A stretch of DNA of 64,000 nt, from positions 18,513,813 through 18,577,812 of the forward strand of contig LS997562.1 of assembly GCA_000469685.2 (NCBI GenBank), in the 5' to 3' direction. The notes beneath the pieces were generated by a model, which worked only from the letters and a program-made list of their open reading frames with translations, had not been told where the DNA came from and ran no database searches. A program made the position numbers and the translations under genes. Shown here piece by piece: positions 12,501 to 27,500 of this stretch; positions within the stretch are counted from its first letter, which is position 1, and each line of letters begins with the position of its first letter. This DNA comes from Haemonchus contortus (Eukaryota; Nematoda; Chromadorea; Rhabditida; Trichostrongylidae).

Positions 12501-15500
12501 TTTCTTGTTTTTTGAGACAACCTGATCAATATTTGGCAGGATCTGTCCTGTAGGAGTAGAATCATATAGGCATATGTGGAAACATTCCCAGCCTTTGGGG
12601 CTCCTCTGCGCTCTGGTGTCATTTTACCGCTCATGCAAGGCTTTTTTAGATGTCTTTATTATCATTAAATGGTTTTTTTTTTCAAATTCTTTGGTAATAG
12701 AATTATTCGGAGACAGGCCGGCGCTTAGCTGCTGGCTTTCACTCTTCCCCACACTACTCACATTCCTTTCTTCCGATGGTTCTGCCCACTCTTTCAAAAG
12801 AACCCATCCTGCGCTTTGGTTTCTGCAAGTTGGGGGTTTTCTTTTTGGGCGGGGGGGGGGGGGACACTTTTGCAATCACATTATCTTGGACAGAGTGGGC
12901 AGAGCTGGATAGCTTTACCTACTCTCTGAAATTTTATTCAACCCTTCCTCATCGCTACCACTTAGTTCTTCCGAGTCTACAGCCCCACTGCACAGGTTCC
13001 AAAACCTGAATTAAAGTGTGGGTTACCTTAAGACTAACGTCCATCACCTTTTTGGTAATCCCTATTTTTGGATGTTCGTGGTTGCTATCACTGTTGAAGT
13101 CGGTTCCAGCCTGCTCCAACCATCTTTGAGTGGCTGAGACCCTGCTAGAAATGGCAATAATCGATCCAGAATTGTCATACCGAACCGGGTCGCTATGTAT
13201 CTTCAACCCTTAGTTTTTAATTTTGGATGGGAATTCTCCCTGGAATTCTTCCTTCCAGTTTAGGATCGTTACTCCACCACATTTACAGCAGCCTCGTTTC
13301 ATTAATGTTAAATGAGAAGCTCCAATACTCGCATCCCACCTCGCAATGTCTTCTCTCTCCCATGGCTCTCCACAGACACCTAGGCTTCGCTCCGCTTCGA
13401 CTTTTCCATATGCATTGGTAGCTCACGAATTTTTAAGAACTTTAGACCATTTTGTAGGAGCTCTTTCTGGTCTTAGTTTTCCCTTCGGGTAAGGAGCCGC
13501 TTAGCTGGGAAGTCCTCCTCATGGGACCGAAAAACAGACCGTATTCCAAGAGCTAATGAGTTCGTTCAATCCCGAATTCGGGAGTTATTAAGGCCTAGTT
13601 CAAATGTACTTTACTTTTTTGCTAGAGTACTTACCCTTGTCTCTAGGCAATAACATCGAAGTACTTGCTCCATAAAAGCCATCCAAATTACTAATGATGA
13701 ATGGCTGCTTGTCAGAGGAACCCTGTCTTTTTGGCTTTACTGGGACAGGTTACAAAAGAAGTTTTGTTCCTAGAAATCAAAAATCAAAGTCAAGTTTCTT
13801 CTAAATTGTTTCAGAGGGCTATTCAAGGGGCAGGAGTGGGCATTGGGCCTACGTTATATCTGACAGTTCCCACAAATTTAAAATTAATCGTCACGGAAAC
13901 TTTTTCTGCATGCATAGAATCTCTATAGATCTTCAGTTTTTTTTTTTGTTTCCCAACTTACCACCCCTTCCGCCAGCGCAGATGAGATTTCACGAAGATT
14001 TCTGATTACAGTAAGTGTGGCCCATTACAGTGGGCTCACCCACGCCGGGAAACAGGCTGCTTTACAGTTGTGGACAGTAACTCCCAACTTTGTATAATAG
14101 TTAATCCCTCGCCCAGGTCGACCAAGCCTTCCATCCTTCGGAGTCCGGGTCCGTTGCTTGGTATCAAACTCATATGTGATGATAAAGACTTTGGCTTGTA
14201 CATCGGCTGGCTACCTCAAGTCATGGAATAGTCCGTATACGCATTCAACACGCCATTACGATTCTGAATGGAAGTCGAATGGTGGGCGCATCCCAGAAAG
14301 AGGTCTGGACGCTAGATACTTTTAGATTCCCGTAATCAATTTATTGTAGGGTCTGGCTGGAAGCCGTCACTCTTGAAGAGAATCCTTCCCGATCGCGCTC
14401 GTTAAAACTACCTGGAATTCCGCTTTGTGCGGCTTTCATGCAAGGTTTCTGAAGGATACCATGAAAAGGCACATTCATTAGCTTTATGCGGGAATTCATT
14501 TGAAATCTTTCGAAATTATTGAACGCCAAACTTCAAGAATCACAGATGGACCTTTCAAAAACGGATTTCCATGTACTCTAGCGGATTTCAACGCAAATTT
14601 CGGGATAGCCAAGTCTGAAGGGCGAGGGAACCTTAGCATTGCTTTAGTGTTCCATCACTACCTCACACAGACGTCCCCATAAAACACGAATTCCCGGGTC
14701 GATATCCGCCTGGGCCAAGAGAATCTTTCATCACTGTGGGGTTGGTCAATTGGTACCAGACTCGCCCGGGAGGATAAAAGTAATTTTGAACATCGGTTGG
14801 TCATCGTAAGTTATTGTATAGGCCACATACGCACTCATTACGCCACTATGATCCTGAATGGAAGTCGAATGTGTGGGCGCATCCCTCAGAGGGGATTGAT
14901 TAACGCCCCAAGACTTCATCCTTTATCCTTCTAAGACGTGAATCGATGCCTTGGGCAATATATTTTTCTGCACAAGCCCTATTCCTGAGTTGTCTCATTA
15001 TACACTTTCGTATAGAGCATCTCTTACAAGTTCTGCCCTATTAGGGGTGTACTTACTCAACCGAACACATAATTGCAAACTTCGTTGACTCAGAAAACAC
15101 CCATCTGACGTCGACGGCTGTGGTCAACGCCTCATTCCTGCCTCGACATTCGATAGGCTCCTGCAAACGTCGTTGTTGTATTTGCGACTACCTTGCCATC
15201 TTTCTATGGAATTTTAGGACCTTCATAACCCGCCCATTGAAGACTGCGATAGAATCCCACATATCCGTGGTGGTTCTGGAGCTTCAGGAGTTGTTTGTTC
15301 GTTAAAAAGCCCTGAATATCTAAAAAGTGACGGCTCTGAGGAGCAGCTGCTGAGAAGGGGCACAATCTCGGTCATTACTCGGGCAGGAATTGAACTTTCA
15401 CCCAAAACTGTTGCCTTAGCCAGCTTTTTTGTTTGTTTGAAATCGAAATTCGTACTTTTGTTGTTAGTGGAGGCTGAAAATTGAAAAAAAGCGATGCTTC

Positions 15501-18500
15501 CGCCAGAAGTCACAGCTGCTTTATTGATTTCAGACTTTTAAGCGGAATGTGAATCGTTCTGAAGCCTGTTCCAGCTTAATTACGATGTGCTACGAATCAT
15601 TTTACAACCCTTCTCTAAAACAACTTTGCCCCAGTAAGCTAAGGCTCATCACCAGCTCTTTTTATCCGCTTCAGCATCGCAGCTGCTGAGCCATTCCGGG
15701 CCGCGACGACGCTAATCTTTGAACTATTCGCTGATTCGAATTACTTGTTTTATCGCCAATTTCCTCTCCCCCTCCCACGCCACCATTGCTCTCCTTATAG
15801 CGCTTCTGAATGTGTGATTAATTCGCTGCATAGTTGGACTTGTTACCAGAAAGCCTTACTGCTATCCTGCCATCCTCTTTTCTGAGGGGAAGCAATGAGA
15901 CAACTCAGGAATACGGCCTAAGGAGGAGAATATATCGCCTAGGGCATCAATTCACGCATTATGGGGAGTTGTTTTGAGATTTGATACCCTTTCAGTTTCA
16001 GACTCCCCCTGTGTAAGGGAGGGATGGAACACCAAACCAAGAGTAGGGTTCCACTCCTCCTTCAGACTGGACTCGAAATTCCCGTTGAAAACGACGAAAC
16101 CTTCCTCTGATTCTACTCTCATATATTAGAAGTAACTCTGGTAGGTCTGTCTTACGTTGTAATTCCGCCTATGCACCGTAATTCAGTGATCCGGGACTTA
16201 ATTCTGAAGTCTGTCTTGCTGAACGTTCTACCAACTCGGTTTCTGTATGCAGTAGCCATAACTTTATAGAGTAGAGGGTTGAGGTTTTCAGACGTTAGTG
16301 GACCCCGTCTGAGGGATGGCCTTCCCATTTGGCATCAATTCAGAATCGTAGCGGCGTACTGCATGCGTATAGATCCCATAGAATGATTTGCGGTAGCCAG
16401 CCAATGTACAAGTCAGTGCTTTTATCCTCCTGGGCGAGTCTGGCACCAATTAACCGACCACGGAGTAGTGGAGTTGACCCAGGGAATCCGTGACCATGCA
16501 TGGGTGATAGTGCCCCTTTACCTGCGCCCTTATCACTGCCCCACTTCCCTAGCTTCAACGTTACTGCTAAAACAATCAATAACCTAGGTTACAATATAGA
16601 AGTGATGCATGATATACTCCCCTCCCCCCCCCCCCTCTCCAACCCTTCCCCAGGCCAGCTCTTCGGGCTTCACGCATGATTTCTCCCAGCTTTTTCTTGT
16701 TCTCAGCTCAGCGAACGCTCAGTAACACTACATAGTAACTCATCCAATTTATAAGGGTAGTTTTTGGGGAAGCCCCCATCAGTCATTCCAGCTGTTCTAT
16801 TCTCATCCATAAAACCCCGTCGCTATGGATTTTGGAACAAGCCGATTATGCTACCTACGCACATACCCATGGTTTATAATAAATAGTTCATTAGTTAGTT
16901 CGTTGCCCATTGAACGGTTGTATAGAGCTTTCATTCTTTTTAATTTTGCCATTTTTTACAATTTCTCTGACGGATTAAAATTTTCAACCTTAGACTTTGT
17001 AATAACGGCAAATCAACGAAATGTAGTCCTGATGAGCTGTAAGAGATTCTACGTTAAGAAAGTAACCCCTTGGATGAAATGTATGGCTTTGGCTTGTCGA
17101 GGCCGAAGTTTCGGATAGCGAATGGTTTCGAGCAGAGCTTATTTGCTAAGAATGGGCTGATTATCAATATCTCCATCGGCTCTATGGCCCAGCCAAGCGA
17201 GTTTTTCCATTCCTTGCGTTTTGGACGGACGTGACTATCCTCATAGAATGAATATAGATGTTTGTTATCTGTGAAGGACGATTAGGAAAAGGGCAAGCCA
17301 CCATCTAGGTTGTATAAGTCCCAACAGTGTTTGATATCACAGTTCTCAAAAAAAAAGGGTTCCGACATTTCCTCTAGGATGAACTTGTGATCCCTAAGGA
17401 TAGCACGTTGGATACTGCCGTACAGGATAACCATCTCGACAGGGCGTTATAAGGGCTCCAAAATGGCTTGGTTGACGAACACACCTCTAAGTGGCCGTGT
17501 TATGACGCTCTTTCACAGGTAGGACGCTGACGAATAGTACGCTTATGGGAGAGGCATCCAGCCAGATGCAGACACGTAAATTCGACCAACCCCTGCCCCT
17601 CCTACTGCTTTTTTGAAGCCTTTAACTTCTTAAAAACCTCCGGAACTCCTTTAATTTCTTGAAGATCTCCGGAAATTCGTTTGTGCGTTCTCCGAAGTTT
17701 TCCCTGTTCTGCTCCAAAACTTCCATTATTTCACATAAGCTGGATACCTCGGAATTACCGTGATCTGTGCCCTGAGGGAGAGTTTTCATCCCCAAGGAAA
17801 TTTGTCATTGACAATTTCATACGTCAAAGGGTGGCATGACGGGAAATAGCTCGATCGTCACAGGAAGTTAACAAAATGAGTTATCACAACTACTCACTTG
17901 ATGCTGTTTTGAAAGGCACCATTGTACGTTGAGTATGGAAAATTTCGTTTAACTCAAAAGAAAATTCATCTTGATCTCTGAGTCATTGGTCCCGAATAGG
18001 TGTTTCGCCTCCGTAACGCAATGATTGCTATGCTTTTCCCATTTTCCCATTTATGTACTCTATTATTACCCACTTATCTCTCTTCGAAGTGTCTTACTGT
18101 AAGCTTCAATTGCGCGAAGGGGGGTCTGGAACAAACCCATCATTTCGAAGCTAATTTCTGGGAAAATGTTACACGGTGTTCGTGATTATGGGCTTCTTAA
18201 TCTTAAGGAATGTGGAGAGAGCTTTGACGTAGGGAACACAGAACGTTCTCTCTTCTGAACTTTCACGTATTCCGTTTGAGAAGCTTCTCCCACATGTTTT
18301 TCTCCTTTTTTCTACCATCGCCTTTTAGTTTCTGCTTTTGCATTGTATGACACACCCTTGGGTGGGTTTAATGAATAAATAAGTAAATAAATGAATAAAC
18401 AAATAAATAGATACAATTGCTCTTCGGTGAAAATGAGAACAAACATGGCAGAATAACATCAACGGTTAACCATAGCCAGATTTCGAAGAGGCATACGGTC

Positions 18501-21500
18501 AACTTACTGTAGTTTCAAGAAGTTTACGAAGCCGTAGCGTACGTAAACTTATAACCCTACTTACTAGTACTGAGTAGAGTATATAATTTGAGTCTCACGC
18601 TTGAAACCCTTTTGCTGGGTACTCTAGGAAAGGTGTTCTGCTGAAAAATTAGGTAGAATAAGAGCAGTGCTGTAGAAATTCCCTTCAACCGACTCAAAGA
18701 AAGAGATATCTGGGCTTCGAAATATTCTGGGCAAGTATGTCTTCGGCAATGACAACGCTCCTCTTGGGTAACGTCGCATTGCAGAAAACAATCGTGGTCC
18801 CGGTACTCTTGGGACGGGGTGTTGGTAAGAAAGACATTCGAAGGAAGCAAAGCAAAAAACGAGCTGACATAGATGTAGGAGCGCTAAATGTATCATCTTT
18901 GCCAGGTTTTTTTGCCGAAAGAAAGAAATCGGGTCAAGGAACATCAATCGGTACCATTCCCAAGCACCATCTCCTACTTAGTGAATTATTTGACAAACTT
19001 TGACCCAGGGTTCCTTTGGTCCTCCCTAAGTGGAGACGATCCTTGAGAGTGGTACCAGTTGATGCCCTCCATAGGCCAATATCATCAACTATTCCCCATA
19101 TTTCAGGGTTATAATTAAGGAGGCTGTCGTCGGGAGATATTACTAATGTCCGAAAGAGGCTGGGAAGTTTGGTCACCTTCTGACTTCTTCTTACATTTTT
19201 TCTCCCTCGTATTTGAATTAGGAAGAAAATCAGAATAGAGATCGAAAAGTTGTCAGTTTAACGAGAGATTTAGAAAATTTTTTTAATAGAAAGGTTCTAA
19301 TCAAAAACATGTTTATGCGTGCCTTTACAAAGGAGTTGACCTACGGGTGAACTTTGTAAAACCACAGACCAGACTCGAACCCGACGTCGGGATTGATTTG
19401 GATTACGAACCACGGCGATTCAATCAGCAGTTAATAGGGGAAGCCAAATTGAATCATATAACTTTTTTATGTGTTCCTGAACACTTTTGCAACGCGTAAT
19501 TCTGTCCGACTGGGTCTATAGATTGCTTGGGCGGATGTCCCAGACTAGGCCAATTGCTCCATTTTGTCTCTTCGGAATGACCTTCGTTAACTCAATTCTA
19601 GTAAATTGGGACTATTGTTGAAATCCAGCGAACGTTTCGACAGCATTCAAAACCCTCCATAAGGAAGCAACTTGAGCATTGAAATCGAGCCAAACCACGC
19701 CTCCAGCAAAAGTCTATTAGAAATTTCTTTCTTTCAGTGCCCAGTAGGCCGAGCTGCTTACTATACATAGCTTACTCTGTTTCTACATTGATTCGCATGT
19801 TTGATTGTTAAGTTTCTGTTGCTTTTTTCACCCAAAATATGTAGATTGCATATTAGTACGAACTAGTAAGTGAAAGGTCGAAAAACTTGCAACTGAACGA
19901 GCTAGATCCTCCTCATTCCCACTGCCGAATGAGTAGTAGCAAACCTAATCGGGAGCAAAGGTGAGGAAGCTGAAGAGTGGGGTAGGGAACAGTGGACTCG
20001 GAGCCACCACCCATGGGCCAATTTAATGTTACGAATCGAAAGTGCATATCAGTTCGATTAGAGTCATTATTCCTCAAAAAAAGGAACATTCGCGAAAACC
20101 ATGTTTGGCTTATTTAATTCTTTATTTATTTATCTCTTACTTATTTTAAGTCAAGCCATGATCCTTCAAAATGTCCCGAACTTTGTTATTACATTTCCAA
20201 CCGTTTTTTGCTTTTGAAGTTTCACTTCAAGTGAGAGTTTTGTAAAAATAGATAGCTATCCCTTTTCTGACTTCATTTTTTCGTTACCTTTCCGTGTTCC
20301 ATAGAGTAAAAGTAGCATAAGTGCTATCGGTCACGTCGTATGTTTACCAAAGATCAACAAATGATGAATTCAACGACGTCAGAGGTAGAGGAAGGAAGGG
20401 AGTGGGGAGATTCATTATCGCCACAACGTCATCAATAAGTTCCCCAGCTTCGAGGACAATTAACGGCTTTGTTCGCTCCACTGCACTCTTAAATATCGCC
20501 ACAATTCCCACCGATGGCAGAGATTTATCGACTTTGCCTATGGTCACTAAGCGAAGGCTTCTGATTGTGAAAACGCTCTCCGCCTCTTAAGTAATAGTCC
20601 GTTCCCTTTGGAGTAGCCATCTGAGACTTTAGCGTTTCGCCTTTTAGAGGTGCCATCAAACTTGAATCACTGTAAAAGTGGTCACCTAGATAGGGAGAAC
20701 GGGCACCTCTTAAAGGCTATCTTTGGGAGACGGGCGTTAGGAACGATTTTGGGTAATCGATTTGCCGCACGCGGCTGTCGCGGACCATTCATTCGCCGTT
20801 ATTACAGCTCTAACGTTCTTCATACAGCTCAATCGATATGCGATCATTCTATTGCGATTTATGCATAATTCTACTATTAGTACTTTTGTTCTTGTATTTC
20901 TTACCTACTGCTGCACCCTGCTACATTCCTTCGCGCGCGACGCCCTTCTCACCGCGACGCGACCATTTCGTTCCTAACGCACCACACCCGCTATCTTCGG
21001 GCGCAGAAACTAGGCTGGGGTTTCCATCCTCGAACTGCCGCCTTTGTATAGCTCCATTCAACTGAAAGAGTGCCATGACACTACCAGCTGATGCAATAAC
21101 AAGTAGTAACTTTCAATAGGTGTTGCCTAACATTTTTAGGCCGCCAAAAGTCAGTCCACAGCCGCATGACTTCTGGTGAAAAGCAATTCCGTAGTATGAA
21201 TTGAGGTTAAACGGCTTGGTGTTAGCCACCATTACATAACAGACGCCTACGTATTCGTTTTTCATTCAGAATCGCAGTGCATTTTGAATGGAATATTTTG
21301 TTCAGATTTTCTTATTGACTCTGCCATTGCTAAGGCTGAATCCCGCCCATTTCATCCACCAGAGTTCGATGAATTTAGAATATTCTCGTCTCAGAAATGG
21401 AAGAATCGCTCGCCTCCGGTAGTCAAGCCATGCGTACGCTTCCCCTCCATTCTCCTTGTAGCCATTCCCCTTGTATTCACTGTTGTAGTGTGCGTTCCAC

Positions 21501-24500
21501 AGTGTTGCCGTGTTTTTAGAATAATGTATTTCAATATGGGCTGAGGTGGCGCAGTGGCAAGTGGCCACTATCACACACTTATGGCCTCGGGTTCAAATAC
21601 TGGATCGATATTCGCCTAGGCGTCCAGGGTCATTCAATTGATACCAGACTTGTTTGGGAATAAAAAGGCTCCATTTTAAACAGCAAGCCATTATATAGGC
21701 CCCGACGCGTACAGTATACTACAATACTGAATGGAATTCGAATGCATAGGCGCATCCCAACTGAATTAGATAGAGTCCCGTTTCGGTATCCAGCGAATCA
21801 CCCCAAACCTCCACCCTTCTGGGGTGTGGTGCGTTAGGAACGAAGTGGTCGCGTCGCGGTGAGAGGGGCGTCGCGCGCGAAGGAATGTTGCAGGATGCAG
21901 CAATAGGTAAGAAATACAAGAACAAAAGTACTAATAGTAGATTTAAGCCTAAAATAATGATCGCATATCGATTGAGCTGTATGAACAACGCTAGAGCTGT
22001 AATAACGGCGAATGAGTGGTCCGCGACAGCCGCGTGCGGCAAATCGATTAGCCAAAATCGTTCCTAAGGCCCGTCTCCCACCCTTCTGGGAAGATCACAG
22101 CAAGTACTTGTACATACGCTGGCTACCGCGAGTCACTGCATAGGCCAAATACTTAGCCACAACGCCCATGCGTTTTTGCATAAAAGCCAGTGCGGGAGTG
22201 TACCTCACAAAGGCACTGGTTAATGCTAGAAGGCTTCATTTGTATAGTTCCTTTTTAATATATGTTATTTTCTACTTTGAAGCTGAATCTAGCTCTCTGG
22301 TGTGTCTTATCTAATCGTATCACATGAGGCGTGCAGTGCTTCATGAAAACGTGTCAGTTTTTTGGTTAGATCTGTCTGTCCAAAGCTGAGCTGTAGTTGA
22401 AGTGTGATGCTGTAAAAAGCGAGTTAATCTCGGACTCATATGAATTTCACATTGAGCAGAAACACTATGTGTCGACTAAGGACATGCCCAAGAAGAAGCC
22501 GAACCTCTCTCTTCTGAACTTCGATAGCTCAGATCCCATAGTATTGCTCCAGTGCACTAGGTTTCTGCTTATGCTCTGAACGACGCTCGACGCTGTCAAC
22601 CACCTTTAAAGCGTGTAAACGAATTAGTCTCAGGCTCACTGGAAGACCACGCTAATTCAATAGTTCGGAATTCAATTTTAACGTCAGACGTACTGATTAT
22701 TCCACCAACTCGATTTCTTAGCAGAAGTTACAACTATACTACGAATATCACTGGAAACTTGGGTTACCTAATGGAATCTATGCATGTCTACACCGCAATG
22801 CCACTAATCCCATCTGATCTCTGAAGCTTCTACCTTCCCATGTGACTCAGAAACTAATCGGGTTACCTCCAGTGATTCGAGAGGTCTAGCTTGTTTCTTT
22901 GTCTGTTGTGGTTGGGCTATCTCGATGGGTAAAAGTTATGGCTATCTGGAGTCAGTGGCTAAGCGACTTCTCAATCAATTTTAGCTCTTTGATGTTCTCT
23001 ACTCAGTAATACAATTGTTTTACGACGTAAGCTTTCAGCTGAGTTGCAGGAAAGCTGATGTCAACGTCAATTGGTTCTAACGCCTCCAGTATTCATTGAC
23101 GTCAAAAAATTAAAAGGGAGGCGGAAAACATGCCTATTAATACATCTGGTGAATTGTAATCAGATATCAGAATAGGAATTACCTGATTAGCATGACAATG
23201 CTTTCATTTTGACTCGTCGCCGACGTCATGAAATAGTGTTGGGAGTAATTAGACGGAAAATAGTGTTTGCCCCGTTTGAAAAAGCAGATAGAACAACAAA
23301 CAGGTTGAATCTGCCTGAATGGAACTTCCTGGTTGCTTCCTGGTTGAAATGCTCGTGGCGTATCTCGATGGGTAAAAGCTTTAGAAGCTGCTCTTGTCCC
23401 CCAGAGACCGTTATTCAGGCAGAACCACCTATCAGTGTTCCACCATCAGTGAATCTCGTGCCAGTTTGCCAATGTCTCAGATTCGTAGCCTACATTAGAA
23501 TTAGCTGAGGTCTGAAGTGCCGTTTAATAGGAGTGACTCACAAGTGCTTGTGGCTTTTCCGCTAACCGAAATGAGCCTGCCTTTGCCCACGCTTCACAGT
23601 TACATGTAACAATGAGGCATCGGTTATTCAGGCCTCATATACCCTTCTAGGATGTCACTTCCCCTGAGCAAAAGGTTATGGATAGGGGGCTGAATTACAG
23701 TCTTAAGAGACATCCTGGCAGTTCAGACCAAAGCCTTATGTTCTCCTCTCCTGATTGAGGAAGATTTTACTGTACCGAATGAACTCTTCACCTTGTTCTC
23801 CACAGTAGTCCAGTTGTGCTATGGGCATAATTTCGTTCTACAAAGTAGATTTCTAGAGTAAATTGGTTTTTAGGGGCTTCTCTTACTACAGCTAGTAAGA
23901 GGTAAATCTACTTTGTAGAACGAAATTATGCCTTTAGCACAATTGGACTACTCTAATGCACTTGACCGCAGACTTGTCGGAATCGCAGAGCATCGAGACC
24001 CTTTTTCGTTTTATTTTCTTAACCAGCTTGTAGACTTTGGTTTCTTGATTCGACCTTTGATCGACCAGGCTTCCCAAAGTCACTTTCAATTGAATTCATA
24101 TAGTTTCTTTACTTTCCTATCACTATTTGCCCTTTGAAGCTTCTAGACTGCTCTTCAATCCAACGAGGTTGAGCCAATAAACTTTGCAATGTGCTCCTAA
24201 TCTGCGGACATTCCCTAAAACTGCTCCCAAGTAGCTTAGTTGGCTAGTGAATCTTGGCAGAGTTTTTGTGGAAGCATTTGTCTCTAGAAATCCGAATATT
24301 TGAAGTTATATTCACGAAGTTCCACGCACAACTAGTCGATTTAAACAGCTGCTTTATGAATAGCTATTTTTGGATTGTTTCGTTGTTCAAGAGGCTGAAA
24401 TCTCTCACGAACAGGGGCGTGGCCTATGTACCTATTGTTATGAAACATATGGAAACAACTTAGCCTTTCACAGCAGCCCTAACCCAAATCATGGGAAGTC

Positions 24501-27500
24501 GATGGTCGGTCCGAGGCCTCAATATCTGCACTGTTTTACTTTATCTCGACAAACCTTAACTTTACTGTAATATAGTAACGCTTTGGCTAATTATCTCTAA
24601 TGAACCTTCTGACATACACAGTTTCTCATATGGCATCGAAAAAGCTCATGGTGTAGTAAGCCTGCCAGCCTTCTCATAGCGCCTTCATCAGCTCGACCAG
24701 CCTCTTACAACCACTCAGGGCATTCTGCCCAACAGGCCATTTTATGGCTTAACCTGTATTGGTTCCAATTTATTTTTTTTTGCACCTTTCACATTTGCTA
24801 CCTCTGGTAAAGCAGATGTTAGTAGCAGCAGAACCCATAGGAGGGAGGGAATTAACTCTTTTGAAAAGAAGGGATTCCGCATGAGTTGTTTACCCTTCCC
24901 TATCATTTATTGTTACAGTATTTTACAATATCCGTTTTCGGGATGGTTTTGTTGTTACGAAATCCTCGCCCAAGATTTCCTAATTCTCCCAGAGAACGTT
25001 CAACCGTTGGTCGTTAATGCTTTCACCCACTTATTGCAAAATTATTGTTTGGATTACGTCTGTCTGAATAGTTGCAGCTGCCCGTGGGCGGTAAACGAAA
25101 GAAAACAACCACGGCGGACAACCAACGCCTTCAACGGCGGATGTTTGTGTCCCTGACATTGAGATGACGTGTTATTGATTTCAGCTACGGTCGTTCGTGC
25201 TTGAGAACATGAGTTCACTTTTTCGACGTTTATCTGATGATAAGGTGGAAGACAAATGCATGGATCTCATCGTCAACTCACTTCGATCAGATGATTCCAG
25301 TGTTCAGGTAAGATTATATTTTCTATTTTGACGTGATGTTTTGTTAACTGCTGTTGTATCGCCTCAGTACACGTTCCGAAAGTCTTACAAGCTTTGTCAC
25401 ACGATTTGTGGACAAAACTCAAGTCTCGGACGGGACTCGATCCCGTACCTGTGCTTTCTCTGATGATAGAGTGGAGACAACTGCACTCAAAGCACGGGTA
25501 CGAGTTCGAGTCCCGTTCAAGACTGAAGATTTGCTTTTCTACTCTTTATTTAATTAGTTTTGAAAGTAGATCGCTTAAGAACACCGCCTTGTTATATCAC
25601 CATTGAGGTATGGAGGGACTAACCGTTACTACACAGGGTTTGACTACGAGCTTCAATCCGCCTTTTCACGTAACGGTTCCACTCTCACCTATAAAGTTGT
25701 GAACCTACTCCCATGAAAAATTGCCCTCGCGAACCCTCATGCTAGAAGCCTCTTTCATGCACTAACGATCCCAAGTAAAAGTTTTCGACATATCCCGAGT
25801 GGAGTTACCATCCCGCTTCCACGAAACTTAGGTTCCTGGATTGGTAACTACTATGAGTAGTGCTATGTACTATTTATGTGATAAACCGGGATATTTTCAA
25901 AATTCCTTGTTGCTATTCGTGGCTTCATGAGGTGATTAAAGCGTTAAACGCTATAGCGCTTTCAAAGCCACCGATTACGTGCTTCAGCACTGTGTCGACT
26001 TCCATTTAGCATTTATAGCTATGAATCCTCGACTCCCTTCGATAGAGAATGCATGTGCGGTTTTCAATGCGCATGTAAAATTCCGGGACTACCTCATTTC
26101 TCTAGGATGGATCGCATCCGATAGTGCCGCCAGTGGAATAAAATCTGTGGAAGTTAGCGATGAAAATGAAGAAGGCTTTTAGGAATGTGGTAATTGATTG
26201 ACTATGAAAAGGGTGTGACATAAGTGTTGGAAAGTTCCCGCCAAGGCTTTGTGTAGCATGGTACCTTAAAGACGGAGGTTCCGCCTTCCATCGGCTGGAT
26301 AATGAAGGTTGTCTCGCCTTCCCTAGGACCTTCCTCGGTTTCGTAGTCCTTTGAGTCGCCTCCATACAGGTCCTAAGATTGCCTCAACGACCGGTCACTT
26401 CATCTGTCACTGTTACTCTCAGCAGTGTACAAGTGGTATAGTGAACACCTACCAAGTTCCATCGACGATATCAGAAAGAAAGCGAGCGGGCTACGAATCA
26501 CAGAAGAAATGAGCACTTGTGAACTGTTTGGGGTTCTGCCGACCTGCTTACTCTACGTAGAACAAATGACCAGCCAATACCCACTTCATTTGCTTTTTCT
26601 GTTCAAATGAAAATCGACTACATGGCGGGTCGCAAAAGAAATAAGTCTCTTGTCAATCGCTCAATCTCACTACTGTTAACTAGACATATAATGTAGTTAA
26701 TCGACTGCGATTAATTAACCATTCAGAACTACGTAGTATTCCATCTATTATACATACAAATTAACTAATTTAGGCGATTCTGTTTCATTTAAATGCCAGC
26801 CATGACGTTAAATTCAAAGCACCCAATTTACATATGCTTTCCCCTCCCCCGCACATCTACGGAAAGCCTCCGGGAATTGTTTGCTTTGGACGTCTAGCAT
26901 TACATCAGTATGACAGGACGGAGCAATTGAGGGGAAATTCTCTTTGGAATTCAAAAATATGAGTAGGAAAAACATATCGTTAGGGGACTACTTCTGTCCG
27001 CTGCACCAGAAGTCAGCCTTCGACTCTGGCTGCTTGCAAAGACAGAAGCTCAATTTGGCTTCTCGAACCTTTTTGATGTTGTTTTTCCACTGTGGACTTT
27101 GTAATTTCTTTGTTCCTAAAGAATAGGATAGTACAGGTGGAGATAGTGTAGTGGCAAGTGGCACATTTCACACGCTTATGGCCCCGCGATCGAATCTACG
27201 ACGATGCTACCCCTCCGACTAACCTTTCTTCCCTCCGCATTCCGTTAATAGTACCAAACTTCTGTGGGAGAATAAAAGGGCTGGCTTCAGTAATTCATTG
27301 TGAAGGACATTCAAAAGGGCTTAACGATTCTGAATTGGAGCCGCCAAGTGCGAAGGCGCATCCTTCAGACGGGATTGATTAATGCCAAAAAGTCTTCATC
27401 CTTTTTTCTTTGACGATGCGGCTACCGCAAAAAGAATGATGATTCCTAAATGGAGGCCGGGGCGCTCCCGAAACAAGGGGTTGACTAAAGCCAAAGCTTA

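Larger units (their letters stand above)
9963..25184 (+). other. 15.2 kb SCYL2 intron
   Basis: It holds the LTR-like repeat pair, seven or more SINE copies or fragments, two M1 MITEs, a LINE tail and the long foldback. The stretches 10000-10900, 12480-14100, 14935-16295, 16550-18330, 18420-20700, 22255-23800 and 23960-25180 contain only short open frames and nothing recognisable on either strand. Confidence 0.6.

Noticed and set aside
24881..25156. Open frame with ILPENVQPLVVNAF that looked like a HEAT exon of SCYL2
   Set aside because: No acceptor gives phase 0 in this frame. The exons at 9786 and 25185 already join without a gap when aligned with SCYL2, and the frame stops before the next exon.
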